This document shows, in pieces, positions 15,510-23,664 of a stretch of DNA of 64,000 nt. This DNA comes from Halorussus caseinilyticus (lineage in GTDB: Archaea > Halobacteriota > Halobacteria > Halobacteriales > Haladaptataceae): the NCBI RefSeq assembly GCF_029338395.1, contig NZ_CP119809.1, positions 558,001 to 622,000 on the forward strand. Direction: 5' to 3'. The notes under the pieces were generated by a model, which had not been told where the DNA came from, did not search any database, and saw only the letters and a program-made list of their open reading frames with translations. Each line of letters starts with the position of its first letter. Position 1 is the first letter of the stretch. A program made the translations under genes and the position numbers.

Positions 15510-16712
15510 ATGGACGACGAACCGACTGCCGAGACTGCCGAGGACCGCCGCTACGACGCCATCGTCGTGGGCGTCGGCGGGATGGGAAGCGCCGCGGCGT
15601 ACCACCTCGCGGACCGCGGCGCGGACGTACTGGGTCTCGAACGCTACGACGTGCCCCACACGCGGGGGTCCTCGCACGGCTACACCCGAATCATCCGGTT
15701 GGCGTACTACGAGCATCCGTCGTACGTCCCGCTCCTGCGGTCGGCCTACGAACAGTGGGCGTCGCTCGGCGACGAGTACGGCCAGCGACTCGTCCACGAG
15801 ACCGGGTCGGTCGCGGTCGGTCCCGCGGACAGCGACATCTTCGAGGGCGCGCGCCGGGCCTGCCGGGAACACGAACTCGACCACGACGTGCTGTCGGGCG
15901 CGGAACTCAACGACCGATTCCCCGGCTACGACGTGCCCGAGGAGTTCCGCGCCGTGTTCCAGCCCCGCGGGGGGTACCTCGTCCCCGAGGAGTGCATCGT
16001 CGCGCACGTCGAGGGCGCGCAGGCCCGCGGTGCCGAGATTCGCGCCCGGACGCAGGTCGCAGACTGGCGGCCGCTCGACGACGGCGGCGTCGAAGTCGAG
16101 GCGGAGTCGGCGCTCCCCGGGGCCGACGGAACCACGACCTACGAGGCCGACTCGCTGGTGGTCGCGGCGGGCGCGTGGACCGGGAAGCTCCTGCCGGACC
16201 TCGCGCCGGTGTTGGAACCCGAGCGGCAGGTCCTCGGGTGGTTCCAACCCGACTCGCCCGACCGATTCGCGCCCGAGGAGTTCCCGGTGTTCTCGATGCG
16301 GTGTAACGAGGGGTACTTCTACGGCTTCCCGATTCACGGCGTCCCCGGATTCAAAGTCGGCAAGTACAACCACCGCCGCGAGGCGGTGGACCCCGACGAG
16401 ATGGACCGGGAACCGAACGCCACCGACGAGCGGATTCTCCGGGAGTACGCCGACGACTACTTCGCGGACGCCGCGGGACCGACGATGCGCCTCTCGACCT
16501 GCATGTTCACGAACACGCCCGACGAGCGATTCGTCATCGACACTCACCCCGACCACCCGCAGGTGACGGTCGCGGCCGGGTTCTCGGGCCACGGCTTCAA
16601 GTTCTCCAGCGTGGTGGGGTCGGTCGTCGCGGACTTGGTGGCGGACGGCGAGACAGACCACCCCATCGACCAGTTCGGCATCGACCGTTTTAGCAACCTA
16701 GATATTGTTTAG
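15510..16712 (+). CDS. solA: N-methyl amino-acid oxidase (sarcosine / N-methyltryptophan oxidase type)
   Basis: A 400-residue flavoprotein. The N-terminal dinucleotide-binding motif is VVGVGGMGSAAAYHLADRG, followed by LERYDVPHTRGSSHGYTRII, the signature of monomeric sarcosine oxidase and MTOX. FSMRCNEGYFYGFP holds the Cys that links FAD covalently in these enzymes. The C-terminal FAD loop is AGFSGHGFKFSSVVG. It oxidatively demethylates N-methyl amino acids, giving formaldehyde and H2O2. The ATG at 15510 is the first fitting start; CTTAGG lies about 30 bases upstream. The exact substrate is not settled, so solA is tentative. Confidence 0.85.
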   Translation: MDDEPTAETAEDRRYDAIVVGVGGMGSAAAYHLADRGADVLGLERYDVPHTRGSSHGYTRIIRLAYYEHPSYVPLLRSAYEQWASLGDEYGQRLVHETGSVAVGPADSDIFEGARRACREHELDHDVLSGAELNDRFPGYDVPEEFRAVFQPRGGYLVPEECIVAHVEGAQARGAEIRARTQVADWRPLDDGGVEVEAESALPGADGTTTYEADSLVVAAGAWTGKLLPDLAPVLEPERQVLGWFQPDSPDRFAPEEFPVFSMRCNEGYFYGFPIHGVPGFKVGKYNHRREAVDPDEMDREPNATDERILREYADDYFADAAGPTMRLSTCMFTNTPDERFVIDTHPDHPQVTVAAGFSGHGFKFSSVVGSVVADLVADGETDHPIDQFGIDRFSNLDIV

Positions 16713-16823
16713 AAAAGCCTTTTTCTTTCTTTAAGGTGAATTTTTATTTCTCCATCGCGCTCGCGTTCGAGCGACGCGAGGTCGGAGACGGTTCGAGGAA
16801 GGTGACTGGTCGAGGAAGCGGGG

Positions 16824-17006
16824 GACAGGCTTGAACCAATCAGGACCGCACGGCACCGCCACCGCCCCGCACGGCACCGCGACGGCCTCACACCTCCCCA
16901 ACCGACTGCGCGTCTCGGTCGTCGCTCCCTCCGGTCGCTTCTCCCTGCGATGCTCGCCCCCTCGCGCGACGATGGCGCGGCACGGAGGCCGCGCCAGCGC
17001 GCGCCG
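16824..17006 (+). repeat. dispersed intergenic repeat, copy R3 (full)
   Basis: A full copy in the gap 16713-17043 between convergent genes. Order: ACAGGCTTGAACCAATCAGG, runs of CACGGCACCGC, CCTCCCCAACCGACTGCGCG, GCTCCCTCCGGTCGCT, then CTCGCGCGACGATGGCGCGG with the hairpin GGCGCGGC / GCCGCGCC. A T-rich terminator-like tract (about 16717-16745) follows the upstream stop. No gene is supported in the gap. Confidence 0.8.
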
Positions 17007-17043
17007 GGATGGAAGAGTCACGCTGAGCGCTCCAAAGCCGTCC

Positions 17044-18780
17044 TCACGCCGCGAACCCTACCCCGACGAACCCCGCGAAGAACGACCCGACGGCCGACAG
17101 GAGCGCCACCCCGACCCGGTAGCCGACCAGCGCGCGGTCGAATCCTCGTTCCAGTCCGGTCGCCAGCGCGGTCAGAATCGCGGCCAACAGCAGGACGTAC
17201 CCGCCGACGGCGAGACCGAGCGCCGCAGTCGGAAGCGGTTCTCCGAGCGTCCCCCGAGCCATCCCGTCGGCGAGCGCAATCGTGGCCCCGCCGACCAGCG
17301 GACCGAACACCGCGGCGGTGTTCCGGAGCGTCCCGGTCACGCTTGCGAGTTCGCGCCGGGCCTCGCGCTCGACCCGCTGGAGGTCGTCCACGTGGTCGGC
17401 CATCGAGACCACCGCGCGTCCCGCCGGTCTCCCCTCGCGGGCGGCGACAGCGAGCAGTGCGGCCGCGCTCCGGGCCTGCTGACTCGGCACGTCGGCGAGC
17501 GCGCCGTGGTCGCCGAGAAACGCCTCCCGGACGCCGACCCGAAGCCGTCGCTGGACGCCCGCGGCCGCCGCCAGCGTCTCGCCGGTCCGACCCGCCACCT
17601 CGGGCGCGGCGTCCTCGACTGCGGCCTCTACCGACGCGCCGTCGCTCACCCGCCTGCCGACCAGATAGAGCGCGTCGGTCAGGTGGTTCTCCACTGCGCG
17701 GGCGTCGTCCCGGACCCGCTTGACCGGCCGAAATCGCACGACGAGACCGGCCCCCACCGCTCCGCCGACCACCGCGGGCCAGCGCGTCCATCCCGGAAAC
17801 GGCGCGGTGGCGACGACGGCGAGGACGCCCGCGCCAGCACCCGCAACGACGGTCGGCCAACGTCGGTCGGGCACCTCGGGATGCTCCCGAGACACCTCCG
17901 GCGGCGGGAACGCCGCGGGTCGCCGGACCAGCAACCACGCGCCGCCAGCGACCAGCACCGCGGGCAGACCGAGGTCGTAGAGCGCCACCAGCGCGGGAAC
18001 CGAGAGCGCGACGCCCGCAACCCGCGCCGCGGGCAGGACCGCGACCAGCGCGAGCGGAAGCAGGACGCCGAAGGCGTAGAGCGCCGTCGCGGGTCCCCGG
18101 ACCTCCTCGGCGAACTCGGCCATCCGGTCGCGCGTCCCGTCCAGCATCGCCGTCATCGCCCGGTCCAGCGTGGTCTCGCGCTCGCCCGCCGGGGCGTCGG
18201 CCGCCGACTCCACGAGCAGGACGGCCCGGCGGAGCGGCGGGTTCCACTCGGCCCACGCCGCGCCGAACGACGCCAGACCCGACTGCGGAGTCCCGGCGGC
18301 CCGCCGGACGTGTTCCCGGAGGTCGGCCGCGAGTCGTTCCTCCCCGCTGGCCGCGAACGCCGCCGCGCGCTCGCTCGCGGGTTCGACGCGCATCCGCAGG
18401 ACCGCCCGCGCGACGAGCGCGGGCGCGGCCCCGAGCGCGGCGGTCCGACGCGCAGTCGCCAGCGCGACCGGCCCACGGCGGGCGGCGTGGGAGACACCGC
18501 CCGCCAGCGCGAGGGCCGCAGTTGCGACCAGAAATCGGAGTCTGCCGGGCGCAATCGCCACCGCGAGAACTCCGGCGACTCCGACGACCCCGGCGGTCCC
18601 GTACCCCGCCCGAACCGTCGTCTCGGCGTCCACGTCGGCGTCGAGGTACGCGAGCGCCCGCCGGAGGTCGTCGCCGGTCTCGACCGACCGCGGCCAAAGT
18701 CGCGCGAGGCGGACGAGGAGTCCGGCGAGGAGACGGGGGAGCAGACCGGCGGCGCGACCGGACACCGGACTCGCCGTCAC
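17044..18780 (-). CDS. type II/IV secretion system F-type platform protein (TadC-like)
   Basis: A 578-residue protein from the GTG at 18780. It has two repeats of the T2SSF layout: a helical cytoplasmic part (SVETGDDLRRALAYLDADVD and, later, HLTDALYLVGRRVSDGASVE) followed by paired membrane helices, for example ALYAFGVLLPLALVAVLPAA and the C-terminal GGYVLLLAAILTALATGL. Platform proteins of this kind sit in the membrane and couple the ATPase to pilin assembly. The GTG overlaps the TGA of the ATPase (GTGA), giving tight coupling. The architecture resembles archaeal Tad/pilus systems. Confidence 0.8.
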   Translation of the reverse strand: MTASPVSGRAAGLLPRLLAGLLVRLARLWPRSVETGDDLRRALAYLDADVDAETTVRAGYGTAGVVGVAGVLAVAIAPGRLRFLVATAALALAGGVSHAARRGPVALATARRTAALGAAPALVARAVLRMRVEPASERAAAFAASGEERLAADLREHVRRAAGTPQSGLASFGAAWAEWNPPLRRAVLLVESAADAPAGERETTLDRAMTAMLDGTRDRMAEFAEEVRGPATALYAFGVLLPLALVAVLPAARVAGVALSVPALVALYDLGLPAVLVAGGAWLLVRRPAAFPPPEVSREHPEVPDRRWPTVVAGAGAGVLAVVATAPFPGWTRWPAVVGGAVGAGLVVRFRPVKRVRDDARAVENHLTDALYLVGRRVSDGASVEAAVEDAAPEVAGRTGETLAAAAGVQRRLRVGVREAFLGDHGALADVPSQQARSAAALLAVAAREGRPAGRAVVSMADHVDDLQRVEREARRELASVTGTLRNTAAVFGPLVGGATIALADGMARGTLGEPLPTAALGLAVGGYVLLLAAILTALATGLERGFDRALVGYRVGVALLSAVGSFFAGFVGVGFAA

Positions 18781-20699
18781 GCTTCCCTCCGGTCGGCGTA
18801 GGCCGACACCACCGCGTCCGGACTCGTCCGGCCCTCGCCTGCGAGGTCCGCGAGCAGGGTCTCGCGCTCCCGGAGGGCCGCGCGCACGTCGGCGTAGGAG
18901 TCGCCGGACTCTCCGAGTCCGGCGACGAGCGCGCTGTTCCCGCGGTCGATGCGGCCCGTGGCCGCGAGTCCGTCGTCTCGGAGGCGAAATAGGCTCTCGA
19001 ACCGGTCGCCGTCCACGATTTCCTCGACCGACTTCACCCGGCGGCGCTTGCCCGCGGGCGTCGAGACGGCTTCGAGCGTCACCACGAGGTCGGTCGCGGC
19101 GAACGACGAGGCGGGGACCCCGAGGTCCGAGACGACCCGCTCGCGGACGCCCGCGCCGCCGTCGCCGTGGATGGTGCCGAGAACCGCGTCGCCGCTCGCG
19201 CCGACGCGCATCGCCTCGTAGAGGACCGCGGCCTCCTCGCCGCGGACTTCGCCGACGACGAGTGCGCCTTCCCCCAGTCGGAGCGCGGTCCGGAGCGCGT
19301 CGGCGGGGTCGAGACCCGGCCCGTCGCCGGTCGTCGTCCGGAGCGGTTGCACGTCCCGACCGCCGGACTGGAGCGCCGAGACCGGGAGTTCGGGTGTGTC
19401 CTCGATGACGACGGTTCGGGTCGCCGCGGGGAGTTCCCAGCAGAGCGCGCTCAGCAGGGTGGTCTTGCCCGCGCCGCGGGGTCCTGCGACGAGTCCGGCC
19501 GCGGCGCGTTCGGCGGCGAGCGAGAGCAGGGCCGCCGCGGACGCCGGAAGGGTCCGGTTGGCGACGAGCGCCGGAAGGGTCCACGGCGTGGTGTCGTGTG
19601 CGCGGAACGCGAATCCCGGCCCGTCGCTCACGGGGTCGGTGACGCCCGCGACCCGGACTTCGCCTGCTCTCGTCTTCGCGGTCGCGTCGAGCGTCGGGGA
19701 CGCCCGTGAGAAGGCCCGGCCGCTGGAGCGCCGGAAGCGCGAGGCGAGGGCTTGCGCGCCCGAGTCGGTGAGGCGGACGTTGGTCCGCATGCGCTCGCCG
19801 TCGGCCGTCACGCGAATCGGGTTCTCGCCGACCGGCGCGGTGGCGAACACGTCCGAGACCGAAGAGTCGGCGAAGAAGTCCGCGAGGACGCCGTGGCCGC
19901 GGGTGTGCTTGCGGAGCGCCGCGGCGAGCGCTTCGACCGGTTCGTCGAGGGTGGGGCCGGAATCGGGGGCGAAGTCGGGGGCGGAATCGGCGTTCGCGTC
20001 CGCGACCCGCCGGACTGCCCTGCCGGGCGCGCGCTCGCCGGGGTCGATTTCACCGCGGGCGAGGAGTCGGTAGGCGTCGGCGAGAAGCGCGAGCGCCGAC
20101 TCCGAGAAGGTGTGTTCGACGGGTTCGAGGTGGTAGGTCCGGAGCGCGCGCTCGGTTTCGTAAACCCTGACCGTCGCGCCCGTGTCGAGTCGGCGCGTCT
20201 CGGCGAGGGTCGCGTCCGGCGGGGGTTCGGCGGCGACGCGGGCCTTCGCAATCGGCGGGCCGACGAAGGGGCGGAGCGCGTCGTCGTAGTCCTCGACGCG
20301 GCGAGCGCACTCGGCGAGTCCGGTCTCGGCCGCGATGTCGCCGACCGGTCCCGCGCGTCCGACCGCGGCGCGTGCGGCCCCGAGCGGGTCGCGTTCGGCG
20401 CGCCGGGCGAGCGTCCGGTCGTAGAACGCCGCGCGCTCGGCAAAGCGCCCGGCCGCGACGAGAAGCGCGGCCGACTCGCCCTCGTAGGCGCGTTCGAGGT
20501 GGTGGGTCCGGGTCACGACCGCTCGGGTCTCCCGGTCGGCCAAGGCGCTGACGGCCGTCCGACGGCAGGCCGGTTCGGTCGCCAAGTCGCCCGCGCCGGG
20601 GCAGTTTCCGGCGTCGAGCAGGAGGCGGTCGGCCTCGAAGGTGGGTTCGCAGGCGCAGTCGGGGTCCGAGTCGCGCAAGCGCGCCAGTGGATTTCGCAT
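18777..20699 (-). CDS. type II/IV secretion ATPase (VirB11/TadA-like)
   Basis: A 640-residue ATPase. Walker A is GPRGAGKTT (406-414), the Asp box is VIEDTPEL (431-438), Walker B is VVGEVRGEEA (481-490) and the His box is LGTIHGDGGAG (508-518). The first 400 residues form a large N-terminal domain with clustered Cys (CACEP, then GNCPG, then PACRR) that could bind metal. It should power assembly of pilin-like fibres at the cytoplasmic face. Its ATG is preceded by the shared leaderless element at 20700-20733, separating it from the two upstream genes. It overlaps the platform gene by four bases. Confidence 0.85.
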   Translation of the reverse strand: MRNPLARLRDSDPDCACEPTFEADRLLLDAGNCPGAGDLATEPACRRTAVSALADRETRAVVTRTHHLERAYEGESAALLVAAGRFAERAAFYDRTLARRAERDPLGAARAAVGRAGPVGDIAAETGLAECARRVEDYDDALRPFVGPPIAKARVAAEPPPDATLAETRRLDTGATVRVYETERALRTYHLEPVEHTFSESALALLADAYRLLARGEIDPGERAPGRAVRRVADANADSAPDFAPDSGPTLDEPVEALAAALRKHTRGHGVLADFFADSSVSDVFATAPVGENPIRVTADGERMRTNVRLTDSGAQALASRFRRSSGRAFSRASPTLDATAKTRAGEVRVAGVTDPVSDGPGFAFRAHDTTPWTLPALVANRTLPASAAALLSLAAERAAAGLVAGPRGAGKTTLLSALCWELPAATRTVVIEDTPELPVSALQSGGRDVQPLRTTTGDGPGLDPADALRTALRLGEGALVVGEVRGEEAAVLYEAMRVGASGDAVLGTIHGDGGAGVRERVVSDLGVPASSFAATDLVVTLEAVSTPAGKRRRVKSVEEIVDGDRFESLFRLRDDGLAATGRIDRGNSALVAGLGESGDSYADVRAALRERETLLADLAGEGRTSPDAVVSAYADRREA

Positions 20700-20733
20700 G
20701 GGCAGGGTTCGTTCCGTCCTCGGGTTTAAACCC
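20700..20733 (-). promoter_or_regulatory. leaderless promoter with conserved downstream block (pilus ATPase operon)
   Basis: On the minus strand TTTAAA (20725-20730) is followed by GAGGACGGAACGAACCC and the ATG at 20699, with 25 bases between TTTAAA and ATG. This spacing suits a TATA box of a leaderless gene. The block between box and start is nearly identical to those at 15.0 and 30.7 kb, which is more conserved than a plain core promoter needs. The rest of 20734-20884 is a GC-rich then AT-rich gap with no gene. Confidence 0.65.
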
Positions 20734-20884
20734 TCGCGCGAGAGGTCGCGGTCGGGGCCGTGTCGTCGCGCGGAGGGTTGCTGTGGCGCGCTCGCGCTCG
20801 TGGCCCGAGCGGTCAGTCACGATGAGACAAGAATTCCAACCATCAAGAATATCTATATATGGCTCAAAGATAGCAAGATATTGT

Positions 20885-21361
20885 CTAGATGGACACGATT
20901 ACTGTCCGACGCCCGCCCCGGCGGACCAGTCGGAGCGTCACCGTATAGCTCTCGCCGCCGCCGAGGACGAGCGCCCGGTCGTCGGTCGTGACTCGTCCGT
21001 CGCGGACGACGCGCAGGTCGGTCTCGGCGCGGCGGACGCGTCGGGGGTCGCCAGCGACCCGGAAGGCGAACACGTCGCTGACGGCGGTGTCGGCCGCGGT
21101 CGATTCGTTCCCCGGCAGTCCGCCGAGCGAGACGAACGCCAGCGGAGTCGCCGTCGGCGACTCCGCGGGAAACGACAGCGCGAGCGTCCGGCGCGCGCCG
21201 GGGGACTCCTCGTTGGCGAGCGTGGCCGCGGCCCTTTCGAGGCGGCCGAGTTCGCGCTCCGTGAGGCGCTCGGTCCGGGTCGCTCGCGCGTCTTCGAGCG
21301 CGGGCGTGACGGCCGCGACCAGCGCCGCCGCTAGCGCGACGGCGATGACCACCCGCAACAC
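20885..21361 (-). CDS. DUF7311-like protein, single N-terminal membrane helix
   Basis: A 158-residue protein, LRVVIAVALAAALVAAVTPA at the N-terminus (a pilin-like or anchor helix) and an outer domain with strands (ARRTLALSFPAESP, VSDVFAFRVAGDP, ESYTVTLRLVRRGGRRTVI). I recall this as DUF7311, a usual neighbour of the pilus ATPase in haloarchaea. The GTG start at 21361 overlaps the TAG of the upstream coiled-coil gene by one base. It may be a minor pilin or assembly factor; the fold resemblance is weak. Confidence 0.65.
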   Translation of the reverse strand: MLRVVIAVALAAALVAAVTPALEDARATRTERLTERELGRLERAAATLANEESPGARRTLALSFPAESPTATPLAFVSLGGLPGNESTAADTAVSDVFAFRVAGDPRRVRRAETDLRVVRDGRVTTDDRALVLGGGESYTVTLRLVRRGGRRTVIVSI

Positions 21362-21861
21362 TACAGCGACTCCGCGATGCGGGCGAGCAGGCCGGTGTCG
21401 GAATCGGCATCGGTGTCGGCCTCCGAATCGTCGGCGTCACCTTCGAAACCACCGTCGCCAGCGCGGAGGTCGCCGACTCCGGAATCGGTCTCCGGTCGGT
21501 CCGAGCGGAGTCGCCAGTCGCCGGAGTCGGTCGTTCGACTCGCTCGCTCGTCGGCGTCGTCCCGTCGCTCGCCCGAGTCGAGTTCCGCTTCGAGCGCCTC
21601 GGCCTTCGCAAGCGCGGCGTCGGCGCGACGCTCGACGGTCTCGTTGACCCCTCTGACGTTGCCGACGTAGCCCCGGAGCGCCTGTGTCGCGGCGTCGAGT
21701 TCGTCGAGGCGGTCCTCTACGTCGTCGAGTCGTGCGGTCAGTCGTTGGACTTCGCGGGTCAGTTCCGCGGCGTCCGAGAGGTCGGTCAGGTCGCTGTCGC
21801 CGTCGGTCAGTGCGCGCTCCACGGCGCGGAGTCGCTGGTCGAATCCATCTGGGCGGGACAT
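21361..21861 (-). CDS. DUF7310-like coiled-coil protein
   Basis: A 166-residue acidic protein from the ATG at 21861. Residues 1-95 form a long heptad-rich coiled coil (LTREVQRLTARLDDVEDRLD, then NETVERRADAALAKAEALEA). The C-terminal half is Asp/Ser-rich and disordered, ending DTGLLARIAESL. I recall DUF7310 for such proteins, which head the pilus ATPase cluster. ATTATAAAT about 25-33 bases before the ATG is a clear TATA box, so this is the first gene of the operon and is leaderless. Its role in the secretion machine is not known. Confidence 0.65.
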   Translation of the reverse strand: MSRPDGFDQRLRAVERALTDGDSDLTDLSDAAELTREVQRLTARLDDVEDRLDELDAATQALRGYVGNVRGVNETVERRADAALAKAEALEAELDSGERRDDADERASRTTDSGDWRLRSDRPETDSGVGDLRAGDGGFEGDADDSEADTDADSDTGLLARIAESL

Positions 21862-21952
21862 AGCACGAGTTGGTCCCGCCCTCACATTTATAATCTAGCC
21901 CGTGAAATGTATATATAAATACAATAAAATTTAATTAATGAAAAACATTATA

Positions 21953-21981
21953 GTGACTGTGGCAGTGCCACACACTGTCAC
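21953..21981 (+). promoter_or_regulatory. palindromic element before the small secreted-protein gene
   Basis: TGTGGCA, one base, TGCCACA is a perfect inverted repeat at 21958-21972, flanked by GTGAC and GTCAC. It lies about 20 bases before the ATG at 22003, just after a very AT-rich tract (21904-21950: ATATATAAATAC, TTTAATTAATG). It could be an operator or a short RNA hairpin. Confidence 0.5.
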
Positions 21982-22002
21982 GTTAAACGAGTTCTCGACC
22001 CC

Positions 22003-22245
22003 ATGAACGCAAAACTACTCGGCCTGCTGTTGGCCGTCGTCGCGGTTGGATTGCTCGCCACTGGTTCGGCTGCTGCGGTTCAGTCGGAGAACCCTGGCTA
22101 CGAGAAGTGTTACATCGAGGTCTGTCCGGATAGCATCGAAGGTATCGACTCTCTGTCGGATTCGACTGCCCAGTTGTCGGCGAGTCCGGAGTACGAGAAG
22201 TGTTACATCGAGGTCTGTCCGGATAGCGAACAGGCTCTCGCCTAA
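22003..22245 (+). CDS. small secreted cysteine protein with two YEKCYIEVCPDS repeats
   Basis: An 80-residue precursor. Residues 1-25 form a clear Sec signal (KLLGLLLAVVAVGLLATGSA then AAV). The remaining roughly 55 residues carry YEKCYIEVCPDS twice (34-45 and 65-76), each with a C-x4-C pair (Cys36/41 and Cys67/72), joined by a Ser/Asp-rich linker. The two repeats are identical at DNA level over 36 bases. I do not recognise the family. The size, export signal and paired Cys fit a secreted peptide or cell-surface factor, possibly disulfide- or metal-bound. The start ATG follows a strongly AT-rich leader. Function is unknown. Confidence 0.7.
   Translation: MNAKLLGLLLAVVAVGLLATGSAAAVQSENPGYEKCYIEVCPDSIEGIDSLSDSTAQLSASPEYEKCYIEVCPDSEQALA
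22099..22227 (+). repeat. two identical 36-base direct repeats inside the small secreted gene
   Basis: 22099-22134 and 22192-22227 are identical, from TACGAGAAGTGTTACATCG onward to GGATAGC. The spacer is 57 bases, so the frame is kept. Codons match exactly, which points to recent duplication or gene conversion rather than protein-level convergence. Confidence 0.85.
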
Positions 22246-22507
22246 GGCGTAACAACGAAGAACGAGGCTGTCAGACCGACTTCCGAATGTCGCGCCGTTG
22301 ACCCGCGCTTGTTACACAACCGGCGCTTTCGACGCGGCCGCGACCACTCCGACGTTCGCCGTCTACACGGAAACGGGCAAAATTCCGCGTCTGTCGCCGG
22401 AGTTCGACGGACGACTTCATTTTTGTCTACCCAGATACACCGACTGGGGGCACGACCGCGATTCCCGCGCCGGAAGGTTGATTAGCCGTCAATTCAACCC
22501 AACGCGC

Positions 22508-23587
22508 ATGAAAGTCGTCCTGATTGGTGTCGGACAGGCCGGGGGGAAACTCACCCAGCGACTGGCCGAGTACGACCAGCAGATGGGATTCGGCGCAGTA
22601 CAGGGAGCCATCGCGGTGAATTCGGCGAAAACCGACCTCCGAGAACTCGACCTCGATACCGTCCTCGTGGGTCAGGACCGCGTGAAGGGCCACGGCGTCG
22701 GCGGTGACAACGAACTCGGCGCTGAAGTGATGCAGAGTGACGCGACCGAGGTGATGGACGCTTTGGACGGTCGCATCACCGCCCAAGCCGAGGCCATCTT
22801 CGTGGTCGCCGGTCTCGGCGGTGGCACGGGGTCGGGCGGTGCGCCGGTCCTCGCGCACGAACTCAACCGCGTCTACGAGATTCCGGTGTACGGACTCGGC
22901 GTCCTGCCGGGCCGGGGCGAAGGCGCGATGTATCAGGCCAACGCCGGGCGCTCGCTCAAGACCCTCGTCCGAGAGGCCGACGCGACCCTCCTCATCGACA
23001 ACGACGCGTGGCACACCTCCGGCGAGAGCATGGGCGAGGCGTTCGACAAAATCAACCAGAACATCGCCCAGCGCGTCGGCCTACTCTTCGCCTCGGGCGA
23101 GGCGGTCGAAGGCGTCGGCGAGAGCGTCGTGGACTCGAGCGAGGTCATCAACACCCTCCGGTCGGGGGGCATCGCCACGCTCGGGTTCGCCAGCGCCGAG
23201 GCCAGCGAGGACGCCGAAGAGAACATCAACACCGTCACTTCCACGACTCGCCGCGCCCTCCTCAGCAACCTCAGCCTCCCGAACGCGGTTGAGGCCGACT
23301 CGGGACTGCTGGTCGTGGCCGGGCAACCCGAGACCATCCCGCGCAAGGGTGTCGAGCGCGCCCGGAAGTGGCTCGAAGAGGAGACGGACAGTCTACAGGT
23401 CCGCGGCGGGGACTTCCCACTGGACAGCGGTCGTCTCGCGTCGCTCGTCCTCCTCGGTGGCGTCGAACGCTCCGAGCGAATCGAGGAGTTCCTCGAACGC
23501 GCCAAGGAAGCGAGCAAGGAGGCCGAGAAACCGGAGCAAGACCCGGCCGAGCAGTTCCGAAGCGACGAACTGGAAGACCTGATTTAG
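22508..23587 (+). CDS. cetZ: CetZ-family tubulin/FtsZ-like protein
   Basis: A 359-residue GTPase of the archaeal CetZ group. The N-terminus is KVVLIGVGQAGGKLTQRL and the tubulin signature is GLGGGTGSGGAP (103-114). Also present are RVKGHGVGGDNELGAEVMQ and QANAGRSLKTLV, typical of CetZ and not of bacterial-type FtsZ. CetZ proteins control cell shape and motility through filament dynamics under the membrane. The last 30 residues are charged and disordered (KEASKEAEKPEQDPAEQF). The ATG at 22508 fits; a longer in-frame reading upstream is not family-like. Which CetZ paralogue this is cannot be told. Confidence 0.88.
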   Translation: MKVVLIGVGQAGGKLTQRLAEYDQQMGFGAVQGAIAVNSAKTDLRELDLDTVLVGQDRVKGHGVGGDNELGAEVMQSDATEVMDALDGRITAQAEAIFVVAGLGGGTGSGGAPVLAHELNRVYEIPVYGLGVLPGRGEGAMYQANAGRSLKTLVREADATLLIDNDAWHTSGESMGEAFDKINQNIAQRVGLLFASGEAVEGVGESVVDSSEVINTLRSGGIATLGFASAEASEDAEENINTVTSTTRRALLSNLSLPNAVEADSGLLVVAGQPETIPRKGVERARKWLEEETDSLQVRGGDFPLDSGRLASLVLLGGVERSERIEEFLERAKEASKEAEKPEQDPAEQFRSDELEDLI

Positions 23588-23611
23588 CGGGACCGACTTC
23601 GCTGGAGTATC

Positions 23612-23661
23612 GTTGGTAGAAACACCAACGCTTATTTTGTTGGCGAGTTTCCCACGCCAAC
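23612..23661 (+). promoter_or_regulatory. paired inverted-repeat operators around the TATA box of the HTH gene
   Basis: GTTGGT-6 bases-ACCAAC at 23612-23629 and GTTGGCG-9 bases-CGCCAAC at 23639-23661 share GTTGG/CCAAC arms. The TATA-like CTTATTTT lies between them, about 30 bases before the ATG at 23665. Binding to either site would block TBP or the start, so this looks like autoregulation by the following HTH protein. Confidence 0.7.
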
Positions 23662-23664
23662 ACT

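Noticed and set aside
14724-16661. A long minus-strand frame across nreA start and the solA-like gene.
   Set aside because: It covers two well-supported genes and reads as low-complexity sequence.
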